Source of the DNA: Marthasterias glacialis
Taxonomy: Eukaryota; Echinodermata; Asteroidea; Forcipulatida; Asteriidae
Assembly: GCA_911728455.2 (NCBI GenBank)
Contig: OU452227.1
Span: 21,756,414 to 21,820,413, forward strand
DNA length: 64,000 nt
Direction of reading: 5' to 3'
The translations under genes were made by a program, and so were the position numbers. Shown piece by piece: positions 1 to 12,039 of the stretch (positions are counted from its first letter, which is position 1; each line of letters starts with the position of its first letter). The notes beneath the pieces are model-generated. The model worked only from the letters and a program-made list of their open reading frames with translations, was not told where the DNA came from and searched no databases.

Positions 1-249
1 AGGTATACAATACCTATATGTGTTTGCCCAATAAGTCAAGCAATAAAAAAAAATCATTCAGCATTATCGTGTTTGCTAAAGGTCATGGTTAACGAGAAAA
101 TAATAAAACATTCATCACTGATTTGTTTGTGTATACAGTTCACGACTTGATTAAACGAGAATCTCATATTGGTTTAAAAATAGAAGGCAGCCTATGTTCA
201 TAGAAGTATATAAAAATAGAGAAAGGTTATGGTTGTGGTTGATTTTGTT

Positions 250-391
250 TTGTTGCTGTTGTCGTTGTTGTTGCTCCCATCACTGTTGTCAATGTCGTTG
301 TCGCTATCACTGTCGCTGTCATCTTTGTTTTTGTCATTGTCATTGTCATTGTCACTGTCGTCATTGCTGTCGCTGTCACTGCTGTCAATGT
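250..391. repeat. TGTC-rich low-complexity repeat
   Basis: A 140-base stretch of TGTCATTGTC, TGTCGCTGTC and TGTCACTGTC words with a 3/6-base period. It creates a cysteine- and histidine-rich open frame on one strand and a threonine-rich frame on the other. Both are products of the repeat, not genes. Confidence 0.85.
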
Positions 392-1450
392 AAGAGGTGG
401 ATGAAATATCACCGATGAAAATGCATGTTAATACCTGAGCAGGATATTCAAATAAAATGTATGATTAAATCCACACAGACTCCACTCTACGTAAGTAATA
501 AAAAAGCCATGCAAAATGATGCATTGTCATGTCGTCGGTACTACTGTCCAGAACTTCGTTATTACTAACAATAAGCCAATATTGTTTCCTTTGAAAGACC
601 AAGGAAAAAGGAGGTACCAAAACTTGTAAAATCCATGGACGACGGTCATACAAGAACTTTTTTGAGTTTTCTTGTGTTAATAGGCAAAGACTCTAGAACT
701 ACTTTCTGAAAATGGTATACCATTTTTTTCTGGTGATAATATGCTGAGCCACTTGTGTTTTTCCTTTTCATGGAATGGTTCAAAGCATATTTTCTGTGCG
801 TTTTTAGCTGCACTTTCTCAGTCACCGTTTTAGCGTTTGAGCGCACGAGATAATATGTCGTGTGCACGAGATAATTTTGTTTCTTGATGTCACTTTAGGG
901 GCTCCGTAGTATTCAACCAAATGCTGAACATTGAAAAACCAAACACACGGGAAAACAAACTTTCCGAAAAACTGATAAACATTTTTTTTAATTGTAAACC
1001 TTGGTTGAAATTGTGTTTGTGTTTGTTGTTTTTTCCCCCTTCGGAATGGCAGTCCCTCGACCGTATATCGGGGCTTCGCAGAAACTCTAATTAACTGCTC
1101 ATTATGATCCCTTAATAGCAGTTGTTGGGATGGGTGAATAAATTTATTAATGGTTGAATTCTGCATGTAATATCAACAATCGTGAACAGGTTATAGTCAA
1201 TCAAACAAGCATGAAGGTTATTCGTCAGTTCGCGATGCAATCGTTTGAAATGTCAAGGTGACTAGACAAGAGTAAAGACGCAGAAACAAAATAGATACTT
1301 GTTTCAGTTGACCTAGATATTGAAGATCAAATTATAATTACAGAAGTAACCACTGAAAACCTAAAATCTCGACTTTAATACAAAACAAATGATACCAGGT
1401 GCTATTTTCTGTATTATTATTGTTTATATAATTTTGTTTACATTTTTTAT

Positions 1451-1521
1451 ATATAGCTCAGTTGATTAGAGAGCTCGTACGGTATTCGAGAGGTCGCGGG
1501 TTCGAGTCCGGCATCAGCTAA
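1451..1521 (+). repeat. tRNA-like relic or SINE head
   Basis: A good A-box and D-arm (TAGCTCAGTTGATTAGAG, GCTC pairing with GAGC) and a good B-box (GGTTCGAGTCC) lie at tRNA-like spacing. The T stem GCGGG/CCGGC has a mismatch, the anticodon arm does not pair, and the flanks (TTATATA against ATCAGCTA) do not form an acceptor stem. This fits a decayed tRNA or the head of a tRNA-derived SINE better than a working tRNA. Confidence 0.55.
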
Positions 1522-2450
1522 ATTTTCTTTGCTCAGACATATGTAGAGACATATGAAAAAAAATGCAGCAAAACAAATATTACGAAGAAAACAAATTGGT
1601 TTGATCTAAAGAGCATGTTTTTATCTTTAAAAACGATAAGCAATCAAGTGGATTTCAATGCAAATTGGTACTAGAGCCAACCTTCTGCCTGTATCTTTTT
1701 TTTTGGGGGGGGGGGGAATGGTGCTTGAATTCAATGTTATCTGACTCGCTTTGCAGGTTTTATGCCTAAACGAAATGGGCTTCTAACGGTTAAATGCATA
1801 TTCTTCATCGATACAGCATGACTGACTGTCTCTTCATAGACAAACGAACGGCAATATCCATTTAAAGTCCTCAATGAATTTGCCTTTGTACATATTCCGC
1901 TATTAGGTATCAAGACTGTATTCCCTGATATCGTCGCGTCGACGTCAAGATGGCAGTCAGTCAACATAAAACGGATTCGTGACACGCGCTTCTTTTCTAG
2001 ACTACAAAAAAACAAACTATCAGCACCGCCTCCTTGAGACCAAAGAAGTGGATGAGCCCAGAGCGATCGTACCACAGCTTTCTAGACTGGCTTGGATGAG
2101 TTTACACCATCGGGGACATCAATTTATGCATCATGGGATGGTTTAGCTATCTATCATTGGCTAAACGTTGTTGTTTTGATGACCGTCTGTGCATATGAAT
2201 AAACGTTTAAATGCAACATTTCGTATAGGTAATGATCGATTAAATAAACGTTAATGATAACAAGTAAACGATAATATTTTGACACCGATGCCAAGTCTTC
2301 TGAGTTTATATTACCGTCTGAAAAAAATTAATATCTCAAGCACACAGTGTTTAAGCCAAAATGGGTGTGGGGAAAAAATCCCTGTTGAGACACAAACTGT
2401 TATGTAATGTGTTCTGGAAATGCGAATCTCTATAACTTTCTGAATGTAAA

Positions 2451-3032
2451 AGAGTGAAAAATTAACCCCCTCTCTCTCTCTCTCTCTCGACCAAGTGGTG
2501 TCATTTTGGCTCTTAAAGGCATTGCATACGTTTGGTAATGACTCTGAAAATTTTTGGCAATAAAAACTTACTTGGTAAGAAGTACAGCAGCTTTGGATAG
2601 TATAATGCATTTTGAGAAACGTTTCACTTCGAAGTACTGCAGTTATGGAGAAATATATCACTTTTTATCACCCAAAAATTTGAATCTGAGAAGCGTTATG
2701 GCCGTAACGCTTCTCAGAATGTGTATTCCAATGACGGATACTTCTTCTGCGTGAACACAACCGCTCCAGATTTTTGGTGATATCTCAAAAACGCTGCCAC
2801 CTTTTGAAATGAAATTTACACAGGTAATAGTTTTATGGTATATATCTACAATTATAATGCATTAAGGCAAACGTACGGTTCAAAAAACCAAAGGTATACT
2901 TTGCCTTTAAATGGAGAGTGAAACTCTACTATTTTCAGTGAAAATGTCCACCTTTCACTCCAAAACGAGTTGTCCACCATATTGGTCTTTGTAAAAGTGG
3001 TATGGCGGACAAAACGAATGGTTTTTCACTCT
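2451..3032. mobile_element. MITE-like element, interrupted by a second MITE
   Basis: The ends AGAGTGAAAAA and TTTTTCACTCT form terminal inverted repeats. The left part (AGTGGTGTCATTTTGGCTC) and right part (GAGAGTGAAACTC) match the sequence at 12717-12927, where they are almost adjacent. In this copy they are separated by the TTAA-flanked element at 2513-2910. A CT dinucleotide run lies at 2469-2488. Confidence 0.7.
2513..2910. mobile_element. TTAA-flanked MITE, copy 1
   Basis: The element is flanked by TTAA on both sides. Its imperfect terminal inverted repeats are TTAAAGGCATTGCATACG on the left and, read on the other strand, TTAAAGGCAAAGTATACC on the right. TTAA duplication and length fit a piggyBac-type non-autonomous element; the superfamily is inferred from the target site only. 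A perfect 14-bp stem lies inside at 2685-2718. Its sequence resembles 32464-32859 along its length (CTTACTTGGTAA, TTTTATGGTATATATCTACA). There is no coding capacity. Confidence 0.75.
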
Positions 3033-4440
3033 AACGTCTATAGTTTGACAGAATGTTTAAGAAATTTGGTTGTTTCCATCGTCAGAGGCAAACATAAGCA
3101 CCGACATAAAAACAGATCCATTTATAGAAAAAGCGTCGGGAATTGTGGGAAAGAATCCACGGGAATCCTGTGTGTATTCTAAATTCAATTTCAATTCCAA
3201 TCTCAAGGTTTGTTTATTTCCACGGTATCAAAATCATCCACTGATAAAGCAATTACAACATTCCACAAATTGTAGCCTCAGATACAAATGAGGAAACAAT
3301 GTACCGTTGCTACAGCGTTGTAGCCGGTACCGTGTAAAATAAAACAAATGAATACCCCACATATTTCTCTATAATATGACCGTATTTAGAAGATTGATCG
3401 GTGCTCTTTTTTTTTCTTATGTACGGTAACCATGTGCTTAAAATCACATTTGTATTTAAAAGTAAACACAAAAGTACATTAAAAAAGAAGTCGATTATAT
3501 GTATTTTTTTTACGTTTTATATTTACTTCAGAAACAAAACAAAAAGTGTGTTGCCCTTTTAAGCGTTAACAAAGAAAATAGGGTTATACATATATTTATA
3601 TATTTATATTGGAAACCTGTGCACATGTCGCCTCAGACATTTTCCCCTCTCTCAATGTCCTGCAAAAGAACATAATGCCATGGTGCATTTTGTCAATATT
3701 GATCTAAGCTGTATTGGCAGCATGTATTTTACGGCTGCTTGAATCGTTTAATCTAGGCGCAATTTACTAATTATTACGACCGCCACCGGCTTTCTGCCAA
3801 CGAGGTTTGTCTTTCAATGTGGTTGAAAGTACAGTGTACTATTGCACACGGTCACATCATTGAAATGGTCTAGGGTGTTTTGTTTGTTCTTATTTGTCTT
3901 CTTTATGTAGAATGGGGAAATGAGATCAGTAATACAAACAACGGCGAGCATACCTGGATAGTCAGGATACCAACCATTCTTTAGCAACACCAGGATATAT
4001 GTAAAAGAAAACGTTACTAAAGATGCAGCAAGTCAAACGAGAATAGGAAACTGTTTTTCCGAACAACGTCATGCTGCAACTGGTCCCCTGCAAAAAACGT
4101 TAACAACTCTGGAATGTCACCAATTAAACATCCCAACTTGATTGTGTACCTTGGAGGAAATTAAGAAACGATATGGCAACTCTCTTTGGTTGATTCACTA
4201 CACACGCAAGCTGTTTTTGTACACTATCCTAATAAAGCAATATGGGGTGCGTTTCTTTGCAGCAAACATTTGCGCGACCGTTTAAAATAGTGCGTCTGGT
4301 TAACGATTCGGACCGGAACGCGCTGTATTCGCTCGCACGTTCAATTTGTTTAATTAATCATTTGGCAGTATGTATTATGATGATTCCGTGGGTGGGTCAA
4401 TGTTGTGTCGTCTGTAAAGTCTGACCCATTGTGTCCCAGG

Positions 4441-4720
4441 ATATCGTGGGCTGACATACAAGTGTAGATCAGTTGTCGGACACATCGGTACAAGTCGTAC
4501 AAATACATTCGAATATTGTGGGCTGGCATTGAAGTTCACACGGTATCGATTGTCGTACAGTTATCCATGTCGGACCTAATGGTCCGAATATCTCGAACTG
4601 GAACACAGGTTCATATCAGTTATCGGACATAAATGTTCATGTCGGACATAATGTCCGAAAATCATGCGTTTACAAACAGATTCATACCGTATAGTCCATG
4701 TCAGACGTATGGCAGACCGC
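4441..4720. repeat. Degenerate tandem repeat of about 70 bp related to the 19-bp minisatellite
   Basis: Similar blocks recur at roughly 70-base spacing: TATCGTGGGCTGACA and TATTGTGGGCTGGCA (offset 71), then CATGTCGGACCTAATGGTCC at 4566 and CATGTCGGACATAATGTCC at 4638 (offset 72), then CCATGTCAGACGTATGG. The CATGTCGGACATAATG core is the unit of the array at 33951-35022. Confidence 0.6.
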
Positions 4721-6163
4721 AACGCACGTGCTTTGCCGCTCTTCTTGAGGTTGCTAATAATTTCTAGACTCTTCAGCTTCACAACGACACCAGGAAATCG
4801 ACTTGATCAATGAGGCGAAGTGGGTGTACTTATCAGCAACAGCATCACGCGCAAACAGTCGATATAAAAAAACTCACACGGCAGCTTTCCCCATGACGAA
4901 AGTAAAACCATCACTCAAGTGCAAACTGATGACCATGGGATAAACAATTGACCCCTGTATTCTTTGCAAACATTGTGCAAAAAGAGAGATTGTTAGGAAG
5001 GTCAACATGTTGAAACGTATAGCCTAAAGCCCATGCCATGTCTCTCCGAGTCTGTAACCAGACGTTTCCAGCTTCCTAAAAAGAGCCTTTTTGAAGCGAT
5101 TAATGGTTGGCCAAAGTTGAAAGCTTTGAATTACCTTGCGAGAGGCTGCATCACAACGCTAGAAACAAAAAATGATACATGAAAGCGGCAACAAATATAA
5201 CTGTTGTTCAGATGTTAGCCAAGGACCTCAATTATTGCTTCCTGCCTGAGGCGCGCGGCGGTTTCTTGTATTTTAAGAAACATGATAACCCGCTGATTTT
5301 TTTCCGGAGATGAAACAATGAAAATAATACTGGTAACGGGTACTGATTTTCCACGGTGTTTTTACATTATCAAAGCAACATTGTCAGCTGTAATTTGCAT
5401 AAATTGCTTCGTTTTTCATGTCAGTAATATACAAATAAAGATTATTCTCATGATAAGTGGACCGTACGGTTTTGTTTATCAAGCTACATGTATTGAATAT
5501 TGTTTATACTAGACACAATTTCTTCTAAGAACACCAAATACTCTTCAAGATATGTCGTGGTGTGACTGAAACTGTTCATGGACAAGTCCGCCAGTGTCCA
5601 CGGTATCTTCAACAATTCGTTGTCATCAAGAATCCATTCGAAATTGCAAATCTACACGAACGTGCTTGTTTGTAAGCCAGTGGCTTGTGGAAGACGCATC
5701 TTTTGATAACAGTTCTTTAACTTTTATTACGGTACTTCCCTGGACAACTCCTGGTCAAGACGGTTTTAGTAGCCGAAGATTTAAAATACAAGTTTTTAAA
5801 TAAATAACCGCAAACAGGAGTAATACACGACCATGTTTTTAGCTAATGCTGCAAATGACATCAGAATAACCTGCCTGCGAAAATTCGACAATAATCCCCA
5901 ACGACACCAACAAAAACCAACTTTAGTCTCATACCCAACTACAAGTACATGTATTAGAATGCTTGTTCAGACTGTTGTTTTTCTTGTGGAGGCGCCTTGG
6001 TTATCTGCCTCGCGGAAATGCACATTATAAGTACATATTGTCTATACCATGTACGACTTATCAACCTACTCTTAAATGACTAAGGTGACAATTCGGAGAC
6101 TGGTGTCACTTTAAAAAACTTGTTGAACTTTAAACATGCAACTGGTTGCCACTTCCTGCTTGG

Positions 6164-6403
6164 TCACCATGTTATCCCAAACAAGACGTCCCTCTCATCT
6201 ATATACTTTTGGAGAAACCCAGCATCCTCCATGGCCGTTACATTATCTAGTTTGACAACAACTTGAGCATCATAGGCGTCGCTGATGCCCTTATAAACCA
6301 GACTGCCTCATCGACACTCTCTTCCTCTGTGCAAACATTTCAAGGCTGTCCTCCTCGCCAACCGAGTCTGCCACCTGCACACTCATAATCAACTTTAGCG
6401 AAC
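6164..6403 (-). pseudogene. Decayed coding-like segment of unknown origin
   Basis: Read on the minus strand, three overlapping frames each give protein-like sequence before a stop: MSVQVADSVGEEDSLEMFAQ, then SVDEAVWFIRA, then ISDAYDAQVVVKLDNV and AGFLQKYIDERDVLFGITW. Two frame changes would be needed to read through. It begins about 240 bases downstream of exon 4 but does not match the next part of a receptor guanylate cyclase. I do not recognise the family. It could be a retroposed gene fragment, a transposon remnant, or chance. Confidence 0.3.
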
Positions 6404-6428
6404 AGTTCCCTGTTTCTTGGTTATTAAA

Positions 6429-6451
6429 AGAGAGGGAGGGAGGGAGGGAGT
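6429..6451. repeat. GGGA microsatellite
   Basis: A short (GGGA)n purine run that explains the local bias. Confidence 0.8.
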
Positions 6452-6644
6452 AGAGAATGCATGAACCATGTTGTACTTACATAGGGTTTTTCATTAATAC
6501 TGCTCTGAACCCTCAAACATTTACAGACGCTTAATATGAGTACGCAACACTTGAGATGAGTTTCACGGGCCCTCTGCGTATTAACACTGATGGAAAGTAC
6601 GTTTAGCGAGTGTGTTGCCCAAACTTCCCATATTATATACTTAC

Positions 6645-6835
6645 GATGGGAAAATGACCCATAACTTCCAGCATGGTGAAGTTCACATTGAACGGATGCT
6701 CTTGTAGATACAACAGCACCTGGTCCTTGAAGCTTTCGTACTTTGGATTCATTGCAGAGGTGTAGAACATCATCAGTACGGACCGAAAGTACTTCACGCG
6801 TTTTTCCTTGAACTCCCTGGAGTACACTGGATGAC
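6645..6835 (-). CDS. Receptor guanylate cyclase-like gene, exon 4 (distal ligand-binding domain)
   Basis: This 191-base exon encodes residues 307-370. The acceptor TCAAATACAG is followed by GT, completing a glycine codon. RVKYFRSVLMMF and NPKYESFKDQVLLYL, followed by PFNVNFT, fit the late second-lobe region of receptor guanylate cyclases, where a N-P-x-Y-x-x-F motif is usual. Asn358 (NFT) is a possible N-glycosylation site. The exon ends at CCCATC followed by GTAAGT, phase 0. The family next shows a segment of the type AAFLYDAVxLYA. I could not find it on the minus strand between 1 and 6644, so the gene is incomplete here because the window ends, not because it looks broken. Confidence 0.83.
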
Positions 6836-9800
6836 CTGTATTTGAGGAAAAGGGGAACAGTTCAACGCACTTTTCAAGTTGAATCAGAATTATTTGAGGG
6901 TGTGATACAAATGGTTTGGGGAGGGTGCGTTCGTTCATTCGTACAGTTCTCATATCATTAATAAAAACCTAAGATTTTATCAAAATGCGCTCAGCGCTTC
7001 GGAACGGGTATTGTTGTCGTGGGGCTACCATAAGGCCGGGGCTGGTTGGTCCGCAAGAGACCAAATTTGTCGGTGTCCGTCACAGTGAAGAAAAAGGATA
7101 TGATAATCTAGAGGCAGCGTTACAACATGGACATGTGATCCCAGGATAGTTTTTTATTTTGCAAATTTGCACAGCGCTAGATCAAATTGAACGGGTCATG
7201 AATTTCAGGCGAAACAAGCAAAGCTTAATATTCGTACATTACGTTGAAGTACCGGTGCGCACATAAAGACAAACTTGGTCATGTTTTCTTTTCTTCTTCT
7301 TTTTCTTTTTTCTTTCTTTTAAATAGACTGACACGTCATTCAAGTTGAGCTCCTGCATGCTGCAATTGCAGATACCTATATCAACGGATTCAAGGTCGTA
7401 TCACGTGTCATGACTTCCCTAGAATTGTATAATTGAATAACACAAATTATAGGGAATAGACTCCGTCAATATGAAATCATGCGCTCTGCTTGCTTCTGAA
7501 AATGTGCAACCCTAAAAATAGGAGAGATCAACATGTCCGAGGGCATCTTCTCTTGTATTCCCGCCGATTCTGGCCCTTTAATAACAGCCTGAATACACCA
7601 TCTTTTTGTATGATTCCCTGACTTGAAAATCAATCAGGAATATCTTATTACCAGTGTTTCAAAAAGGGATCAGACTATTTTACCCTCCCACTGAATCTTA
7701 CGATCGTTTTGCAGCCCAAGCCCCTACCCCCAACACCCTTCCTCACCCTCTTCAAAACCATTCGTTGCCCAGGGTTCAACATTCCAGTATCAGCTCCTAT
7801 CTTTCTTACTTCCGCACAGATTTACGCCACTGGTGCATTGATTCACGGGGGATGAACATCCCCCCATTTCGCCAACATGCCAAAACACCGCATCTCATCT
7901 CGGATAACCATTCCGGCTCATTCACAGCACGGCAGCCAAGAATGTATTCTCAGTACTCATATAGGAAAGACCTTCACAAGCATCTCAAATGATGATCGCC
8001 GTTTCATATGCATGCAACACACGCGATTCAGCAGCTGGCATTTCGCCCCAGAGTTGTTGCCAGAAAAACCAACTAATTGAATGTCTTTAATGCTAACTAT
8101 TTGGGAAAAGTACACGTTTTTTGAGTTGGAGGGAGCTTTTTTTTCCCCCTTGACGCCTTGATTGGCACTGGAATGCCTGGGGCTGCACAGAGCCTACGGT
8201 TTCCGTTCGCAAACCAAGAGACCTCGTCATTTCCGAAAACGTACCCGACCAGTGAGTGAAATATCGTCAAGAGGAAAGAGAGAAACCTTGGCGATAAAAG
8301 CAGCCTGGCCCTTTCACAGTCACGTATCGGGGCCCCGCCTCATTACACTTGAAAAGTGGAACATGTGGGAGAGATCGTGGTGTGAGTTGATGTTTGCATC
8401 AACGCTTTACCAGATGAAACCCCTATGATAAGAACATGTTCCTCATACATTCATCGTTTCACTGTGTCAATGGTTAATGTACGGCAGCAATATTCCTCTG
8501 TGAAGTTGAAAGTCTTGAATGTTCATTCTTTGCGGAAAAGGTCAACTAAATAATTGCTTAATTTTCGCTGCAAACAGAGGCAAGATTTTAAACCAAAAGT
8601 CTTTGTAATGTTGTGAAGAAAACTGATTATAGGAAAACGACGGACAGCCCAACGATGTGAAGCAACACCATCGCATGTGGGGATATCAAATTATACATTT
8701 TGAACGGCGGCGCTGGGTTGATGCCAATTTAAACGTGGGTATAAATGGAATCTGCATTGGTAGGTACTTTGTAAGGAAGCCCCATCGGACCTCCACCCCG
8801 GTATTTAGCAATATATAGAATTTAGATGCTTTGTTGGATTAGTAGTTTATTTGGTTGGGAAATGGTTTGTGGTGGCGGTTTGTTCCAGCCGGATAAAGGT
8901 TTTGGAAAGGAGCTGGCAAATGTACATGAGTATGTTGTTTAGGTTGCTGGGTGTGTCTGCTCCTGTAGTTCAATATCAGGGTCGGGGATGCAAAGTTCAC
9001 CATCTTGATGATGACATTTTGACCCTCCTGGGCTTCAAGTCCGTGGAACTGAACTTTAACGGCACCTTGTGTACTATTGAATAACCAGGTAAGGGTGTGT
9101 GGGCGCTATGTGAAAATAAAAGCACAGACTGGGAATAGCGATACACCCGGTGCCTCTGAGGAGGTTTTTAAAAACAATCATGTTAATAAACAAGTGATTC
9201 TGTTCACACGTTATTTGTGTGACATGTCAGCGGGCTCAAACATTATTAATAAGGGGAATAAAAGAGTGGCCACAGGGTCTTAATCGACCGTTTAAAACCG
9301 TCAGTGTCGCGGCCCGTGTGATATAAAGGGCCGAGCAATGATTTTTGCTGTCACGTTACGTTCAGGAGCCCAGCCTTGCACTATGGGCCTGTTTCGCGCC
9401 TCTTCATATACGTTTTCTAGTGTTAGAGTATCAAAAGCAGGAAACCAGCCTAAAATAACCGGTCTTAAACAGCTACAGCCGTGTCTTTATCAGCCGTTTA
9501 ATACGGTACCAGGTAAACACGGTCATGTGACCACCTTTCAACCAATAGGAATGCTTAAACTGTCTCGGGTATTTATGAATATTCTTTAAAAACAAAAAAG
9601 GGGTACAAGTTTCCTGTTGATGTTGCACGTGGAAGATGGCGAGGATATTATAAGGATTTCCTATCATTCAGAGAGCGTGCGTCACAAAATAACTACATTC
9701 ACTCACGGCTGAGGATGTTCCTTCATTAGATCCTATCTAGTGAGTTGATGTGAACGCCGTGAGCTGTGACCATGCTGTGACGGAGTTTATTCGCGCTTTC

Positions 9801-10461
9801 CCCCTCTCGCTCTTTCCCCCCTGGGCGACAGGAATCGGGCATTTCATCCCACTGATGCTTCAGAGTCGTGTTATGTGCTTGGGCCGTTTATACCTGAAGC
9901 AATTGACAAATCTTCCCGCGAGGATTAGTGGCCGCTTACGAGCCGCGTTGTATATAAGAGTTGACACTGTCTGAAGGCCCTTCCAGGATCCCCGTCAACT
10001 CTGGTTGAGGATTATAAAACACACTCAACGTCGTTTCCCTGTCCCCATCCCACGTTATCATCTCCCACTGCAATTGACCGACCTCTTGTAACAATTGACG
10101 CACGGTCCCTACTAGTCACTCACTCCCTCAAGTACAAGGCGGAGGTTTGACTTATGCATTGTATCTGACAAAATGTTGTTTGTCTCTTGGTTTCAGATTG
10201 TTGCTGTTATATTGTAGTATAGAGAAGTACTTCGATGCCGCAGAACTCCAATTACTTGATGGGACAATGGTACCCCTATTATTTGGTTCTATAGCGGTAC
10301 CTTTTCTAGAACGAAGACAACAAATATAAAACAAAAAGTCTCCACGCTGGAGTGAGGAAAAGGATGCTCCACAGGGAAATTTATGGGAGGATGCTGGAAA
10401 ATGGAAAATGGGAAAGGGAAATAGGAAAGAATGATACAAATTTCAACAGGGATGCTTGCAC

Positions 10462-10628
10462 TGCAGAAACTTGGGTGTTAAATTGGTTCTCTTGGTATCT
10501 AGAAGAGACAACACCGACATGGTGTTAGTTATTCCCATTGTTTGATCATTAGTAAAATTAACACCATGACGGTGTTGTCACATATAATAGATTCCAAGAG
10601 AATCAATTTAACACTCCAGTTTGTGCTG
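10462..10628. mobile_element. Foldback MITE with two nested hairpins
   Basis: The outer arms (10468-10501 and 10588-10622) pair almost completely, sharing GTGTTAAATTG, TTCTCTTGG and ATCTA. Inner arms at 10507-10527 and 10558-10579 (GACAACACCGACATGGTGTTA and its near complement) pair at 20 of 21 positions. The element has no coding capacity and could fold into one long interrupted hairpin. Confidence 0.7.
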
Positions 10629-11827
10629 TGTGTATCTGTTGTTATATACGTGTATTATGACGATTTTTATGCCAATCCCCATAAGCTTCGAACATGACTT
10701 GCAAGTCACCGTAATTGTAACACGTACATCTTTACGAGACGAAGTTACTCGTATTTAAAGTACTTGAGTATACCGTGTGTATCCTCGGGCTCGTCAGTCG
10801 AAACCTTTTTTGCTGCACTCACACACAAAATATTTTGCATAACTAGGTAAAACAAAATATCATAAGGTGTTAGCACTCGTGCAGCTTTGTATGCCTAAGT
10901 GTGCTCGTTGCCTGGGTCCTTATCTGCGCACTTTTAGTCACGTAGCTGTACTATTTTTCACTTAAGTACAGTATAAGGTTTTAAAGTTCATATAATGACT
11001 TTGTTGCCCGTTCTTGTTAACTCGAGTGCCTTGCTGCTTTCCCGTTCGTGCTCAACGCAAATGAATTCTTTGAGTACATCAGGTACTAGGCAGCATTGCT
11101 AGTTACCTTTTTTGCTACGTCCTGGTATTTCTATTACACAGGTGAGCAATGTACAACGATCGGGTTTAGAGCTTGTTTACACGTAAACTGGACTCGTTAA
11201 CTAGAGCCATTTTCGTCATAAACACGAGTGCATCTATTGACGCAGATGTACTACATAACATTATGAACATTCTCTTCTGTAAACGAGACTGCATTCGGCC
11301 TGGTACAGGGTGCTACTTTTCAACACGAGTATGTTATAGTAGTCATGTTAATGCCCGTCGTATATTTCTTGTGGTATTCACGATTACAGAAGAATGAATA
11401 CTTCATGTGCAGAATTTCGTTAGGCACTTATACCTCAATTAACTTTGTGCTGGAGCTCGTTTCGATTTTTTTTTACTGCTCTCGTCGTGACGTAAATGTT
11501 TTTAACGACACGATTGGGCAATCCTTCTTTTGGTCGTATTCGTATTTTGTCCATTTTAGTATTTCGTCATTCGGTCACGATAATTGCACTAAGAGAGATA
11601 TATACAGGATATCAAGTGATAAGAACCGCTGGTGGCTGAAATACTTAGTACAGAACTGGTACCGGTAATTGACGAGAATGTTGATTTGTTTCAATCTGAA
11701 AGCTCACGATTGAAAGCTCACTGATAAGAAAGTTCATATCAGTAGCAATGCTCTTTTGACATAGTTCCTCGTGACGTACTGTCGAAGTCAATGAAATACC
11801 AGTTAACGACCACACAATTTACTGTTT

Positions 11828-11856
11828 CTTATTTCGATTGTCACAATCGAAATAAG
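11828..11856. repeat. 29-bp near-perfect palindrome
   Basis: CTTATTTCGATTGT and its exact reverse complement are separated by a single C. It lies inside intron 3 with no obvious surrounding element. Confidence 0.9.
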
Positions 11857-12039
11857 CCCGATTATTAACGAGAACAAATTCCAGGCGTTGTTATAACTAC
11901 CGACTTTGCTGAATCTGTCACAGTTTGTCAAGAGGAGAAATAAAATGAGTTTACTGTTCCAAAACCAGTGATTTAATACACCTTGAATTCATTACTTGTA
12001 AAGTATATGTACTATGTGCATTTCAGATTTAATTTCTTC

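Larger units (their letters stand above)
1..6644 (-). other. Intron 4 of the receptor guanylate cyclase-like gene (left end outside the window)
   Basis: Everything left of the exon 4 donor should be intronic, or contain exons I cannot recognise. Listed separately are a low-complexity tract, a tRNA-like relic, nested MITEs, a degenerate tandem repeat and a decayed coding-like segment. I saw nothing describable in 400-1450, 3035-4440 or 4721-6160. Confidence 0.6.

Noticed and set aside
194-418. Cysteine- and histidine-rich 74-residue frame, suggestive of a metal-binding peptide
   Set aside because: It is explained entirely by the TGTC low-complexity repeat.
1451-1521. Functional tRNA gene
   Set aside because: The D-arm and T-loop are good, but the acceptor and anticodon stems do not pair. 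Treated as a relic.
6164-6403. Exon 5 of the receptor guanylate cyclase
   Set aside because: The frame is broken twice and the residues do not match the expected segment that follows exon 4.
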